A stretch of 64,000 nt of DNA, from positions 75,328,096 to 75,392,095 of the forward strand of contig NC_088643.1 of the NCBI RefSeq assembly GCF_964019385.1, read 5' to 3'. The notes below the pieces were generated by a model. That model searched no databases and had not been told where the DNA came from. It was given only the letters and a program-made list of their open reading frames with translations. Positions 1-10,372 of this stretch are shown here, one piece after another. This DNA is from Sycon ciliatum (taxonomy: Eukaryota; Porifera; Calcarea; Leucosolenida; Sycettidae). The translations under genes and the position numbers were made by a program. Positions within the stretch are counted from its first letter, which is position 1. Every line of letters begins with the position of its first letter.

Positions 1-865
1 TGTCATAAACAGCCAGCATTTTTCCTGCAGCAGTCACACCACCATCATAATTATTTCCAGGGAAATCCTCTTACATTGTCAGCTCCTACGTCGTTAGATA
101 CAATGTAGGGGGCTGTAGGACCGGCTCGTCAAAAATAGAGAACCTGAACAAGCGTGCTCGGGACGTCTCAGCAATCGTAGTATGCTTGAGCACTCCTATA
201 AAAACTTGATCAATGGCAAAATCGTTCCCCACAGAAAAATCATACTTTGCGGGTCTTGCATTGCACGCTTGGAAGGGAAGTACAGAAGGCGAGTCGATCC
301 GAGTATGACCTTTCGGACTGGACTGGACTGAACTATTCCAAAAATAACAACGAGGGGTCACGGGTGCGAGTCAACCCCTGTGACACGGATTTCTGTGCCG
401 TGTCACCTCCCTAGTTTGAGTACGACTCCCTGAGCAGCACTGTACATGTAAACGCTCACGGCTACATCATAATGACGTAATTCCCGTCCAGTACAGAGTG
501 GTGTGCCTGCAAGCTCGTATGGAATGTTCTTGTCATCAGTTTGATCGGGGAATATTATTTTCTTCCCCGAAAGTTTACTTCAAAATACATGTGCCCAAAT
601 GGACTACATCGAGTGGATTTGGTTCCAGAGTTATAACTTCGCTCTTCAACCTCGCAGCTCATCCGAGCCGATATAACTTTTGTATCATCTAATTCAGCCA
701 TGCAGGTTGTGTTTAGAAAAGTATGAACTGTACACTGGTACACATACGTTTGTGCTATGATCCTAAAGGGCCCGGGCTATTCTGACAAGTGGCACTGATG
801 ATTCCTTTTTGGTTCAAGTTTAGAGAGAATGGTGACCTGTATCCTTATTATGTTTTTTGCTGCAG
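1..865. other. Upstream flank / possible 5' exons of the ATAT1 gene
   Basis: No secure coding sequence. A stretch after an acceptor-like site at about 59 translates to a segment with LSAPTS, recalling the LSAPITS stretch before the GNAT core of vertebrate ATAT1. The match is only six residues and its donor is weak, so it is a hint and not an exon call. Confidence -1.
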
Positions 866-3800
866 GCAATTTGTAAAAGCCGTCGGGTTTATCCGGGACT
901 TTACTTATCAGTGAGTACTAACTACATGTACAGTATATACATGTGGCAGATTGTGTACAGTATATACATGTACAGTATATACATGTACAGCGACTACTAT
1001 AGACTACTATAGAGCTGAGCAAAGTCCTCCAGTCCAGGATAATCTTCGATGTTCACAGGATCAGAGCTATATCACATGAGTCACACAGTACCGTGTATGT
1101 AGCTAATACAAATAGCTTCATGGAATTCATGCTATTTGTGTCATGCCAGATGGCAATCCCTACTGTAACTAATAACAATGGTGCACACTGCACAGCCAGC
1201 ATGGTCGGTATTTGTGCAATGGCATAGGGGGGAATCCATTTGGTTGAGGCCTGGTAGGTGTGGAAAGTCCTGGAGGTGAAATGTGCTAAGCACCCTGCGT
1301 AGTTGAGAAAATAAAACGGCAGCCGGGAAAGCAGTACATGTAACTGTTTAATAATCAGTGACTTGAAAGTAATTACTTGAAGGGATTCATGCATTGGGCA
1401 TGGCCACTCAGCGGCTCTTCCTCTCCTGCAGGTGCTAACACCCTGTAAGCTCTAGAGTGAGATGCGACGAGCAATGGTGGCGATAGCAGGATAGGACGCA
1501 TGTGCCCGTTTGCCATAGCTTTGAACTGTTTGAGACATGTATGGCCATTTGATTGGGGCTCACGGCTCTGAGAGAACAGTACATTTCCTTGCAGTGACTA
1601 AGCCGGCACCTTTTGGTTCTCAAACATGGTCATATATTATTCCATTAGACTGACTCGGATGGTCCTTTTCTTTACTATAAATTATTCCATTGCTGCATGA
1701 TTGTGACTACCTCCCATGCATGTGCTGTGCCATTTTAAAAGCCTCTCTCAATCTTGCAGCGTGTACACTGACCTGTACTGAAACTGTGTACACCTGTACT
1801 GAAACTGTGTACAGCCGTGGTGAACATTGTCGAAGTTCAGTGGTATGTAGGTGCAGGTGTGAAATGTCTGCCACTCACCATGCCTGGGCCTTGGCACATG
1901 CATGCTTGTGTCTACATCATTGTACTGCCTGGTGTTGCTCAGGCATTGCACGTATCGCTTACGGATGTCTTCTCTCCCCTTTTTGATTTCTCTACCTGTC
2001 TCTTGCTGCACTGCTGTAGGATGCGGTCCATGGCCATTTTCAGCAAAAACATCGTGTCTTCTGTGTTCTGGACTTCTTTGTCCATCCAAAATGCCAGCGG
2101 CAAGGCAATGGCAAAAAGATGTTTGAATTTATGCTCAAGGTACTAGCAGTAACATTATCAGCCTTTTTTTAACGATCTGAATTCAAGATGAGGGCTCTAC
2201 ATGGGCAGAAGACTACATGGGCAGTTGGGCACTAGTGTTACCTGTGCCGGACTTCATAGGTAATTGGGTGAAAATCGTCCAAAATACTCGATCAGGTACT
2301 ATGCAGTGCACCTTGTCCGTCTTTGATTTTGATTGTCCGACCAATTGTGACGATCTTGGACTTTTTTCAACAGTCAAAACAAGTAGTCGCTGCATTCCTC
2401 TTAGACTTAGTTGAGAGTGACCACTGCAGTACGCGAAGAGAGTGTCTGATTTTTGTGTCATCTCAGATGCTGGGCCATGTTTTCTATCCGATATCCTCGG
2501 GTTCTCTATGCCGATTAGGCCAAGGGTCCGCATAGTATAGTAAAGACAAATTAGCTGGAAATTCAACAAACAAAAACGTTTTACTGACCGGGTTCTTGTG
2601 CTTTGTGTTCCCGCAGTGTGAGGATGTAGAACCATATCAGCTGGCTCTGGACAGGCCGAGCAGCAAATTCCAGGCGTTCATGGCTAAGCACTACAACCTA
2701 ACCAATCCTATCTTCCAGGTAAGCCTCGGTTGCCCCGGCCACCGACTTTAAACCAATGATTGAACGTCATTGCTGCCCTGCTAGACAGCTAGACACTAGC
2801 AGGGCATGGTAACTTCAATGAGCCATGGCATGTGACTATGCGCTGTGTTTTATTTATGTGCTTCTTCTATGTGCTTGTCTAGTCGAACTACTTTGTTATC
2901 TTCAAGGAATTCTTCGGAGTCTCAGGCGCCAAGGCCGGTAAGTGTTTGTCATAGCTGCAGAGCTGCACCACCAGAGGTGCATACAATGGGGGGGGGGGGG
3001 GGGTTGAATGCCAAATTCTGCTGTCTGATGATCGCTGAAATGCGTGAAACTTGAAGTTACAGCTACACTGCCTTTTGCCTCCATTGTACATGTATGTAGT
3101 TTGTGCTGATGGTCTGCTAGGTGTGTCCATTGATTGGTAGTGACCAGTGCTCTGATAGGCCAGTCCCTGAGCTATATGGCCAGTACAGCACGGATGCCGG
3201 GAAAGGTAATGCCCATTTGGAGAGTGCTGCTGCCAGGCTACCGCCGCGGAGAGACATCAGTGGAAGCAGAATACCATACCGTAAAAGCCCCTGTATACGC
3301 CCACTCGAAATTACGCCCACCCTCCGTGTACACGCCCAGTCAGGGGAAGTCAACACTTTTGTTTCAAAATAGCGCCCATGGCCATGTATGCGCCCAGGTA
3401 TGCCGGAAACACCAGTACATGTACAGGTGCTGATACCCAATACCTACTTCTATCCCTATTCCAAGTATACGCCCGGTTCCAAAATAACGCCCGTGCCCTT
3501 GTATACGCCCAGGAAATCGAGACTGCTATTCTATACAGTCAACTTTGCTTATAACGACACTCGGCGGGGCATCAGAAAAGTGTCCTTATTCGCGAAGTGT
3601 CGTTATACCCGAAGTCTCATTACTATGTGTCACAGTTGGATGGGACTTTGCTCTCGGCATGAAAATTATGTCGTTATTCGCGAATTGTCGTTATATCCGC
3701 AGTCGTTATTGGCGAAGTTGACTGTACGCCCGGGGCCTATACACGGGCTTTTACGGTATCGGTTATCATGGTGATGTATTTGAGATGCCTGTTTAAGAAG

Positions 3801-6800
3801 ATCACCAACTGTCTTTGAAGACTGGCTTCTTGGTGGAAGCGGTTGCTTTTATAGGTAAGCGGTAGCAATCCCGCTGCCATGTTATTTTTTCTCTGCCCCC
3901 CCCCCCCCCCACACACACACTGGACTGCGCTCAAGCTGAGCTTCACTCTGACCGACTGGTTCTCTATTCCGCAGATGTACAACCGGGATCTGATCCATCT
4001 CGTGGAAAGGACAAAGCCGCACCTGCAGAAGAGCAAGGCGCTCCAGACGCACGTCGATCTACTTTGCGGAGTATGATCGCCGACGCTGACAAGAACCCAG
4101 CAAAGGCTGACGAATCTCAGAGGGGTGACACGAATCAATGTGGAGTATTGAGACCTCCGCGTCGGCCAGGGCAAGCTCCTGCCAGATTTGGAACCATCTT
4201 GAAGCCACTCGGTCTCAGAACATCTGTCAGTGCACAGGATGCTGACTTTGGTCTGCTTGAAGCGGGCACTGCTGGTGACTCCACGCTGCGCAGAAAACAG
4301 GAACAAGCTATCGGCGGCACAAGCACCAAGAGTCAGCAAGCTGGTGACCTGGGCAGTCACTCTGCACCGCCACCGCCTGGCACACTCAGGGATCGACCAA
4401 GATACCCCAATGATACCGCAGGCAGCCACGGACCCCACCGAGAACACCCGGTGCATAGAACACCACTGCTTCCACCTCTGAAGGGAAAGGAACGTCGCGG
4501 GTAAGCACTGTGGATTGCGTTTTTGAACTTTTCAACAGTGGTGTAATGTTCTTTTAAAAGCTTGGCACTCAAATTCGTTATATTACTACTTCCACCTCTG
4601 AAGGGAGGGGAAAGTCATGGGTAGGCAAAACTTTCGAACAGTGATGCAATGTTCTGAAGCTCGGTACACTAGATTGCTATCAGTAGTATTACTTTACAAG
4701 AACTCAGTTGGTAAGCCGAGGAAACATCAAATGCGGAAGTTGAGCCAATAAAAAATAGAGAAAGAAAAGAAACATATGGATACGGGTTTTAAAGAGTACT
4801 AGTAACTGTTAAATATCAAATTGGGAACGTGGAAAACAGTGGGGTACAAGTTATCCATTAGAGTCCACCACCTAGGGCAGATCTTGAACAGTACAATGTA
4901 GCACAAAACTGTCATGGGCTAATGAGTCTAATGAGTCTACTGATGAGACTTTCCACGGCATGAAAGCGAGCTTAATTAAGCACTGCTTGGTAACGCTAAC
5001 CAACGGCCTTCCAACTTGGAAGGTCCATGGGTATTAGTGATAATTCCAAAAAGAGGGGGCCATCAAGCCGAACACAAGCTACATCCCAAGGCACCACTGA
5101 ATGCTGGCTTGGTAAGACAACAGGACGGTAAGACCATCATATGAGTACGGTCTAACCACATTTGAGCCTCCCAAGTTGGGTGGGTGTTGGTTTGCGCTGT
5201 CGAATTGTGGCTAGACTGTGCTGTCCAACTTGGAATTATCACTAACACCTTTGAAACTTCCAAGTTGAAAGGCCATTGGTCAGCGCTATCGAGCAGTGCT
5301 CAAGCTCACTTTCATGCCGTGGAAGGTCTCCGCACTCCTTGTCAGTTTTGTGTTGAGTTGTGTGCGTCTGCCTGTTCAAGATTTGGTCTAAACGGCGGAC
5401 TCTAATGCATTACTTGTGCCCCACCGTTTCCCACGGTTTAAATTTATTACCTTATAGGCAGTACTTCTTTCAAAACAAAGTTATTTTCCCAACAGCTTTG
5501 CCTTGGCAACCTGGCATGAAGTGTAGCAAGAAGGAGCCACGGGTGCGTGTGATCCCCGCGGTAGCCTAATCGGAATTCGGCTAGGCACTGTCCGGGAATG
5601 ACAGGGGTGCTGGGTTCGAATCTCGCTCGTGGATCCTTTTTTTTGCAACATTGGGGTCCTGGCAATGACTCGAACCCCTGACCCATCATGCATTACTAGT
5701 TAATAGGGCGCCAGGATGGAGGTGGGCTGGGACACAAATTGAAACAGTCCCAGGAGTAGCTGGTGTTGGGAGCAACTTGACCTTAATGATACCACTTACT
5801 GCTTGACCGCTCTCAGACCAGGACAGACAGCGATCCGTATCAGATTGGATTTGGAGGGCTTCAGTGTGGATCGATCTGGATGCGCCTGGCACCGTGCTGA
5901 AGAGCAGAGAAGATTGGAATCGTCCGCAAAAAACTCCGGCACATAAGGAAAAAGGCGTTGAAACCGACCCCATGACACGCAGGACTCGGCCACATATAAA
6001 GTCCTGAACCCAATCACGAGCAGACGGGCGGCACCAGCCATACACAGGGAAGGTAAGATTACTTCATGACTAGCTCGATCAAATGCCTTTGAGGGGTCAA
6101 GAAACACGCCATCTGGCGAAGTGCTTTGGCATCAAATGCTTTGGCAATTGTTGTAGTGAGGCATAGCAGTTGACCAACAGCTGATCGGTGGCGCCGAAAG
6201 CCAAACTGGGCCAGGGATTACAAGTTGTTTGTCTCTACGAACGAGTGAACTGGTGACTAATGAGCGAATCAGTTTACCGACTCCATCTAAGAGGGAGATT
6301 TTTCGGTAATTCATCGGGTCGGCCCGGAGGCATCTCCCTTAACCGTGTACAGGGGAATTACTAATGCTGATTTTCACTGAAGAGGCTGCGTGCTGCTTGA
6401 ATGCAACGGTTGACCAGTTCAGTCAGCCTCGGGATTGGGCTAACAATTCAGCTAATTCACGGATGATGCGTTTGGACAGTGCGCCAGCTGTGGAGCGTTG
6501 CACAGGGAGGCAAAGTAATACATTGATGTAATTGACAGAGGTCACAGTTACTGACCTGGAATAGGGCCTTAGTGGAAGACAGGGACTGGGCAATGCTGTG
6601 AAGCGGGATGATGACTGAGACTGAGGTACATGTACTTAACTTCCTGCTATCACCTCGGCGATGCAGTGAATTGGGGGGGGGGGGGGGAGGGCTGCTATCA
6701 CCTCGGTGATGCAGTGAATTGGGGGGGGGGGCTGCTATCACCTCGGTGATGCAGTGAATTGGCTCTGTACCTACATTGTACGTTGTGATGGCATATCTCA

Positions 6801-8290
6801 TAATTAACGATGACCAAACTGATAAGAGACTTTGTCAAGTGAGTGGTGCGTCTATGTCTCTATGCAGCATAAGCGTGGAGTTGCACACTTTGTGTCAATT
6901 ACTGCTATCATTGCTTTATTTGTTTGATAGACCCAACATTGATCAGAGGCTTGGTGACCGCGAGGAGGATCAGACCTCTAGTTTATCACTTGCCATGCAA
7001 CCACCAGAGTTGAGGCGCAGTGCACCTGGTAAGCTGCCTCCTGTGTCTCATCAAAACGATCATGTGTCCGACCCTGTCCTTCACTCACGGCTTCTAATGG
7101 GCCGGCAAGGCCATCTTCCATCGTCCAGTGCTGCCGAACTGCCTCATCGCTATACCGGCACTGCCAGCAAGTGGGACGAGTCTCTTATATGTAAGTGTGT
7201 AAGCGGCTAGTACAGACCGGCATGCGGCTGTGACCGTGCTGGACAAGCTCACCCATGCAGTGCACATGCGGCTGTGACCGTGCTGGACAAGCTCACCCAT
7301 GCAGTGCACATACACATGTACATGCAGACCTGCAGAACATCTGTAGTCTGCCGGGGCTGTCTTCACTCTTCAGTGCCATAGTCCACCATCCCTCCCTCCA
7401 TGCTCCATGCTAGGCATTCATTGTCACAAACTAATGCCGCTCAGCATGTACAGTGATGAAAAGTATTCAAAATGGCTACGAGCCTGGAGGACGAAATTGC
7501 CGGGGCATTGAGCTGTTTTTAAATCCAGAATGCATCCACTTCACCTCCCCCCCCCCCCCCAAATGCCTGCAGGAGGACATCACATTACACTGTGCACGCT
7601 GTCTCTGTGAGCATAGATTGTGCATGCACAGTGTTTCAACTGTTTGAGTCCATATCACCCTTTAGTACAACATGCAATGCATTGCAAATTTGCAATACAT
7701 GAACATAAATAATTATCCACGGCCAACCTTGCGTTGTGAAGACAATTATGAGCAATAAAGATGAGTTTGACCTCTTCTCCTCGTGTATAATGAATTTACG
7801 TCTAGGATTGAAAGTCTCACGAAGCTTCACTCTGTGGTGGTTGTACTAATCGGTGGTCTGTTGTTGGTTTTCTCTTGCTACGTATCCTGTGTGCAGCGGC
7901 CATGAGTCGTGGACGGACGCTCAATGTACGTCGTTGATCATCCTCGGGTCACCCCCCCCCCCTTGGATATGGAACTTGCAGCGGCATCCTGAGCAGTTGA
8001 AGCCCTCTCGTTGTGCGTGCGTGTCTGTGTGTGTAACATAATCGTGTCAGTATGGATGCTGCAGTCAAGCATTCCCTGGTCGCTTGCTCTAGTGCAGTTC
8101 TGGTGTCAGACTTAGATTCCAACCTTCATTCACATCATCTCTTTTGAATGTACGTTCTTCGCAGTAGCACTATGAAAATATCTAGTATGTTCCGTCCTTT
8201 TTTTGGTTTCATTGATGCTATTCATTGCAGTGCAATGATACATGTTAACAGTTCATGTGTTACTAGAATTGCCTCTACCCCCCCCCCCCC

Positions 8291-8332
<42 letters not shown>

Positions 8333-8788
8333 CTGAGGCCATTGCCATTCCAGCTTGTGTTGGTTTAACCGCCAGCAATTCAGGCACGTGCGCCAGTGCC
8401 CTTCAAGGGGGTCCCGGGGGGGGGGGCCTCCCCCGTGAAAATCTTTCAAAACATGAAGCAAAATCCTGCATTTTGAGTGAAAAAGGGGGGTTCCGGGCAC
8501 CCAGGAACCCATGCGGGGCACGCGCCTGAGCATGCAGCCATGGCCTCCGTTACATGTATACATCAGTCAGCTCTTCAATTCTGTGCGGCATGGGCCTGCC
8601 AGGTATGGACATGCTCAACCCGCTGTCAGACCACCAGGCGCACCAAATCTGTAATGCATGGAAGGGATTACTACAGCGGTGGTCCCCGTACAGAATGTTC
8701 AGTGATGAATTGTCAGCTTGATCAGTGCGGAGTCTGCGGACGGATTGAGAAGGCATACTATGCAGGCGTTCTCTATCCCAACTCGTAG
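866..8788 (+). CDS. ATAT1: Alpha-tubulin N-acetyltransferase (ATAT1/MEC-17), multi-exon, 5' end incomplete
   Basis: Exons I can join with matching phases: 866-910, 2020-2139, 2617-2718, 2883-2937, 3975-4500, 6931-7190, then less surely 7897-7925 and 8603-8788 (TAG). The sum is 1323 nt, an exact codon multiple. The product would acetylate Lys40 of alpha-tubulin in the microtubule lumen. The GNAT core is recognisable: VFCVLDFF carries the family's cysteine and aspartate, QRQGNGK is the acetyl-CoA loop, LALDRPS carries the catalytic aspartate, and HYNL and NYFVIFKEFF follow, in the same order as animal ATAT1. The exon at 866 (GLYLS, read on into D) fits the strand just before the core. The C-terminal region after 3975 is basic, Pro/Ser-rich and unstructured, as in other ATAT1 proteins. 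A TAA at 4502 is only read-through of the donor GTAAGC at 4501. N-terminal exons are missing; a weak candidate (LSAPTS) lies near 76-93. The core is secure; the last two exons are tentative. Confidence -1.
3020..3063 (+). ncRNA. Hammerhead ribozyme-like motif (variant), inside an ATAT1 intron
   Basis: The core CTGATGA (3025-3031) and GAAA (3046-3049) are present. Stem I GCTGT/ACAGC (3020-3024 with 3059-3063) pairs perfectly. Stem II is CGC/GCG (3033-3035 with 3042-3044), but the conserved G10.1-C11.1 pair is replaced by a U-U mismatch. Stem III is ACT/AGT (3049-3051 with 3055-3057). The cleavage triplet would be GTU at 3056-3058, which is allowed by the NUH rule. It lies on the same strand as the gene, between the exons ending at 2937 and starting at 3975. 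The U-U mismatch suggests weak or lost activity. Confidence -1.
3276..3759. mobile_element. MITE with ATACCGTAAAAGCCC terminal inverted repeats
   Basis: The left end ATACCGTAAAAGCCC and the right end GGGCTTTTACGGTAT are exact complements 484 bp apart. The interior repeats short ACGCCC units and holds a second nested MITE. No coding sequence. It sits in an ATAT1 intron. Confidence -1.
3536..3724. mobile_element. Nested Tc1/mariner-like MITE with TA target duplication
   Basis: Begins CAGTCAACTTTGCTTATAAC and ends GTTGACTG, with further inner complementarity (ATAACGAC against GTCGTTAT). TA dinucleotides flank both ends (3534-3535 and 3725-3726), as expected for Tc1/mariner insertions. It lies inside the 3276-3759 element, so it inserted later. 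Confidence -1.
4946..5329. mobile_element. Foldback/MITE element with about 100-bp inverted repeats
   Basis: The left arm (about 4946-5049) and right arm (about 5230-5329) are imperfect reverse complements sharing CCACGGCATGAAAG, AGCACTGCT, CAACTTGGAAG and TTAGTGATAATTCCA. About 180 bp of unique spacer lies between. No coding content. It lies in the ATAT1 intron 4501-6930. Confidence -1.
5555..5633 (+). other. tRNA-like sequence, probably a SINE head or pseudo-tRNA
   Basis: A perfect A-box TAGCCTAATCG begins at 5562, and a B-box-like GGTTCGAATCT at 5613. A cloverleaf can be drawn: acceptor CCCGCGG/TCGTGGA (with G-T pairs and one mismatch), D stem GCC/GGC, a perfect 5-bp anticodon stem CTGTC/GACAG around the 7-nt loop CGGGAAT, and a weak T stem. 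Position 33 is G and not the invariant U, and the T stem is poor, so it is unlikely to be a working tRNA. A run of T follows (5637-5644), a possible Pol III terminator. Confidence -1.
5700..6480 (-). pseudogene. Decayed LINE reverse transcriptase fragment
   Basis: Minus-strand frames give NYRKISLLDGVGKLI (RT fingers, usually NYRPISLL), then TDQLL-like and FLDPSKAFDRASHEVILPSL (RT palm, usually DFSKAFDxVxH), broken by stops and frameshifts. It is a non-LTR retrotransposon relic inside an ATAT1 intron. Confidence -1.
6665..6765. repeat. Short tandem repeat with poly-G tracts
   Basis: The unit GCTATCACCTCGGTGATGCA occurs three times, with poly-G runs between units. This is one of several homopolymeric G/C tracts in this window. 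Confidence -1.
7221..7308. repeat. Two-copy 44-bp tandem duplication
   Basis: The unit starting CATGCGGCTGTGACCGTGCT occurs at 7221 and 7265 with no visible difference, just downstream of the ATAT1 exon 6931-7190. Confidence -1.
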
Positions 8789-9197
8789 CATGGCTGAGTA
8801 CGGCACAGAAATTCTGAGTTCTTACCAGAAAAAATATGGTGAAAATAATAAATATCACTGCTGAAAACCAACTCATCCAGGAGTTTGATGATGTAGACGT
8901 AAACACACTCGAGCGCAGTCCTGCAGTGTGTGTTCCATCCCAGGGTACTAGGGTATGCATAATCATTAAACAACTGTCATTGTATGGGTAGACTACAGAT
9001 CCACCCGGTGTTGACCAAAGAAATCCAACCAAAGTCATCTGCATGGGAAATCATGCTGTGTTCAGGCCCACCGGTCGCAGATCAAGCTAGTTATGTGTGT
9101 ATGTTTCCATGGTTACAATGGACATGCTTGCGTAATGCGGACTGGTGCACCCACATACATGTATGCAAAAGATAAGACATGATTTCCTTGGTCCCAG

Positions 9198-9237
9198 CCA
9201 GGGAGTAGTACAATTATGGTATTGTACTACTCCCTGG
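9198..9237. repeat. Perfect 17-bp inverted repeat hairpin
   Basis: CCAGGGAGTAGTACAAT and its exact complement flank the 6-nt loop TATGGT. The half-site ACTCCCTG also occurs singly near 30570 and 35305, so it may come from a small repeat family. Confidence -1.
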
Positions 9238-9243
9238 TCCCAG

Positions 9244-9321
9244 CTGTGCTTTGTCCCTGAACCTGGGAGCCCAGAAAAGCGGCTGTGCTTTGTCCCTGAA
9301 CCTGGGAGCCCAGAAAAGCGG
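9244..9321. repeat. Two-copy 39-bp tandem repeat
   Basis: The unit beginning CTGTGCTTTGTCCCTGAACC occurs at 9244 and 9283 without visible differences. Confidence -1.
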
Positions 9322-9853
9322 CTGTGCCTATCTGTACTGTATATAGTGGCAGGAGTATGCGAGCAGGATATGATCGCTGCGTAAATTCACAAGATCAGGA
9401 ACATAGCCACAGCCACATTATAAACCGAATGCAGTATGGATCATTCACTGTCCAGGGGTGCAAGAACGGGTACTGGAGGCACGCAGCATTTTACGGGGCC
9501 AAGTAATAGTTGCTGGCCCAGAATAAAATGTTTATCAACAAGTTGCGGTGAAAGCAGGGAATATTATGGCAGAGGGCTAATACTGATATTCGAACTTTAT
9601 CCCTCATATCAAGACAAGCTAAATAAGAACAGTACAAGTAGTTGCGAGAAAACTGAGCAGAAACTGAGCAGGCTGGACAACTCAGATTGTACAGCAGAAA
9701 ACACAGTAGCAAGAGCGTCGTAGTGTCGAGAGAAACTGTTAGAAATTGTTACTTAGAAAATATACCTAGAAGATGGAACAGAGCCACCATGAGCAGAGCT
9801 GAACAGAACACACAAGCAGAAGAAAGGCCTGCATGTGTGTACAGCAAGGGATG

Positions 9854-9861
9854 GAGAGAGA

Positions 9862-9954
<93 letters not shown>
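9854..9954. repeat. (GA)n microsatellite, about 100 bp
   Basis: Nearly pure AG/GA dinucleotide array with one GGG interruption at its start. Long open frames across it are repeat artefacts. Confidence -1.
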
Positions 9955-9957
<3 letters not shown>

Positions 9958-10372
9958 TTTGTGCACATTATGGCACCATCAGAGAACTAGAGTGTATGAA
10001 ACCACTGGGAAGGAAGCCTAACTACAAACTAAACAGAAGCTCACCACTACAACAGCGCTGTCACATAGAATGACATGACTTAGAATAATAAAAAAGAGAC
10101 CTTCATGTACTGCTCATACCCAATACTAATGACTAGTGTCTAAAACAACAACAATAACCAGGAACTACAAGTAGTGAAACTCGTGCGCTGGTCGGGAAGG
10201 GTAAATTTGAATGAGGAGAAAATATTTTAAAAGTACAGAGACAAGCAACGGCAGGAAACGTCATTGCGCATTCACATGTCTACTTAGAAGTTACCTGTAC
10301 AATAAGATCAGTAGCAGCACCGTTGCACATGCTAGTACTTGGCGTGCATCATCATCATCATCATAGTCGCGC

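Larger units (their letters stand above)
7926..9840. other. Repeat-bearing interval between ATAT1 and the minus-strand gene
   Basis: Apart from the tentative last ATAT1 exon (8603-8788) I see no gene. It holds poly-C tracts, an (AC)n run at 8293-8331, a perfect hairpin at 9198-9237 and a two-copy 39-bp tandem repeat at 9244-9321. Confidence -1.

Noticed and set aside
4501-4504. TAA as the ATAT1 stop codon
   Set aside because: It is part of the donor GTAAGC; the next exon at 6931 continues in matching phase.
4942-4975. CTGATGAGAC followed by GAAA, as a possible hammerhead
   Set aside because: No stem II or stem III pairing; the sequence belongs to an arm of the 4946-5329 inverted-repeat element.
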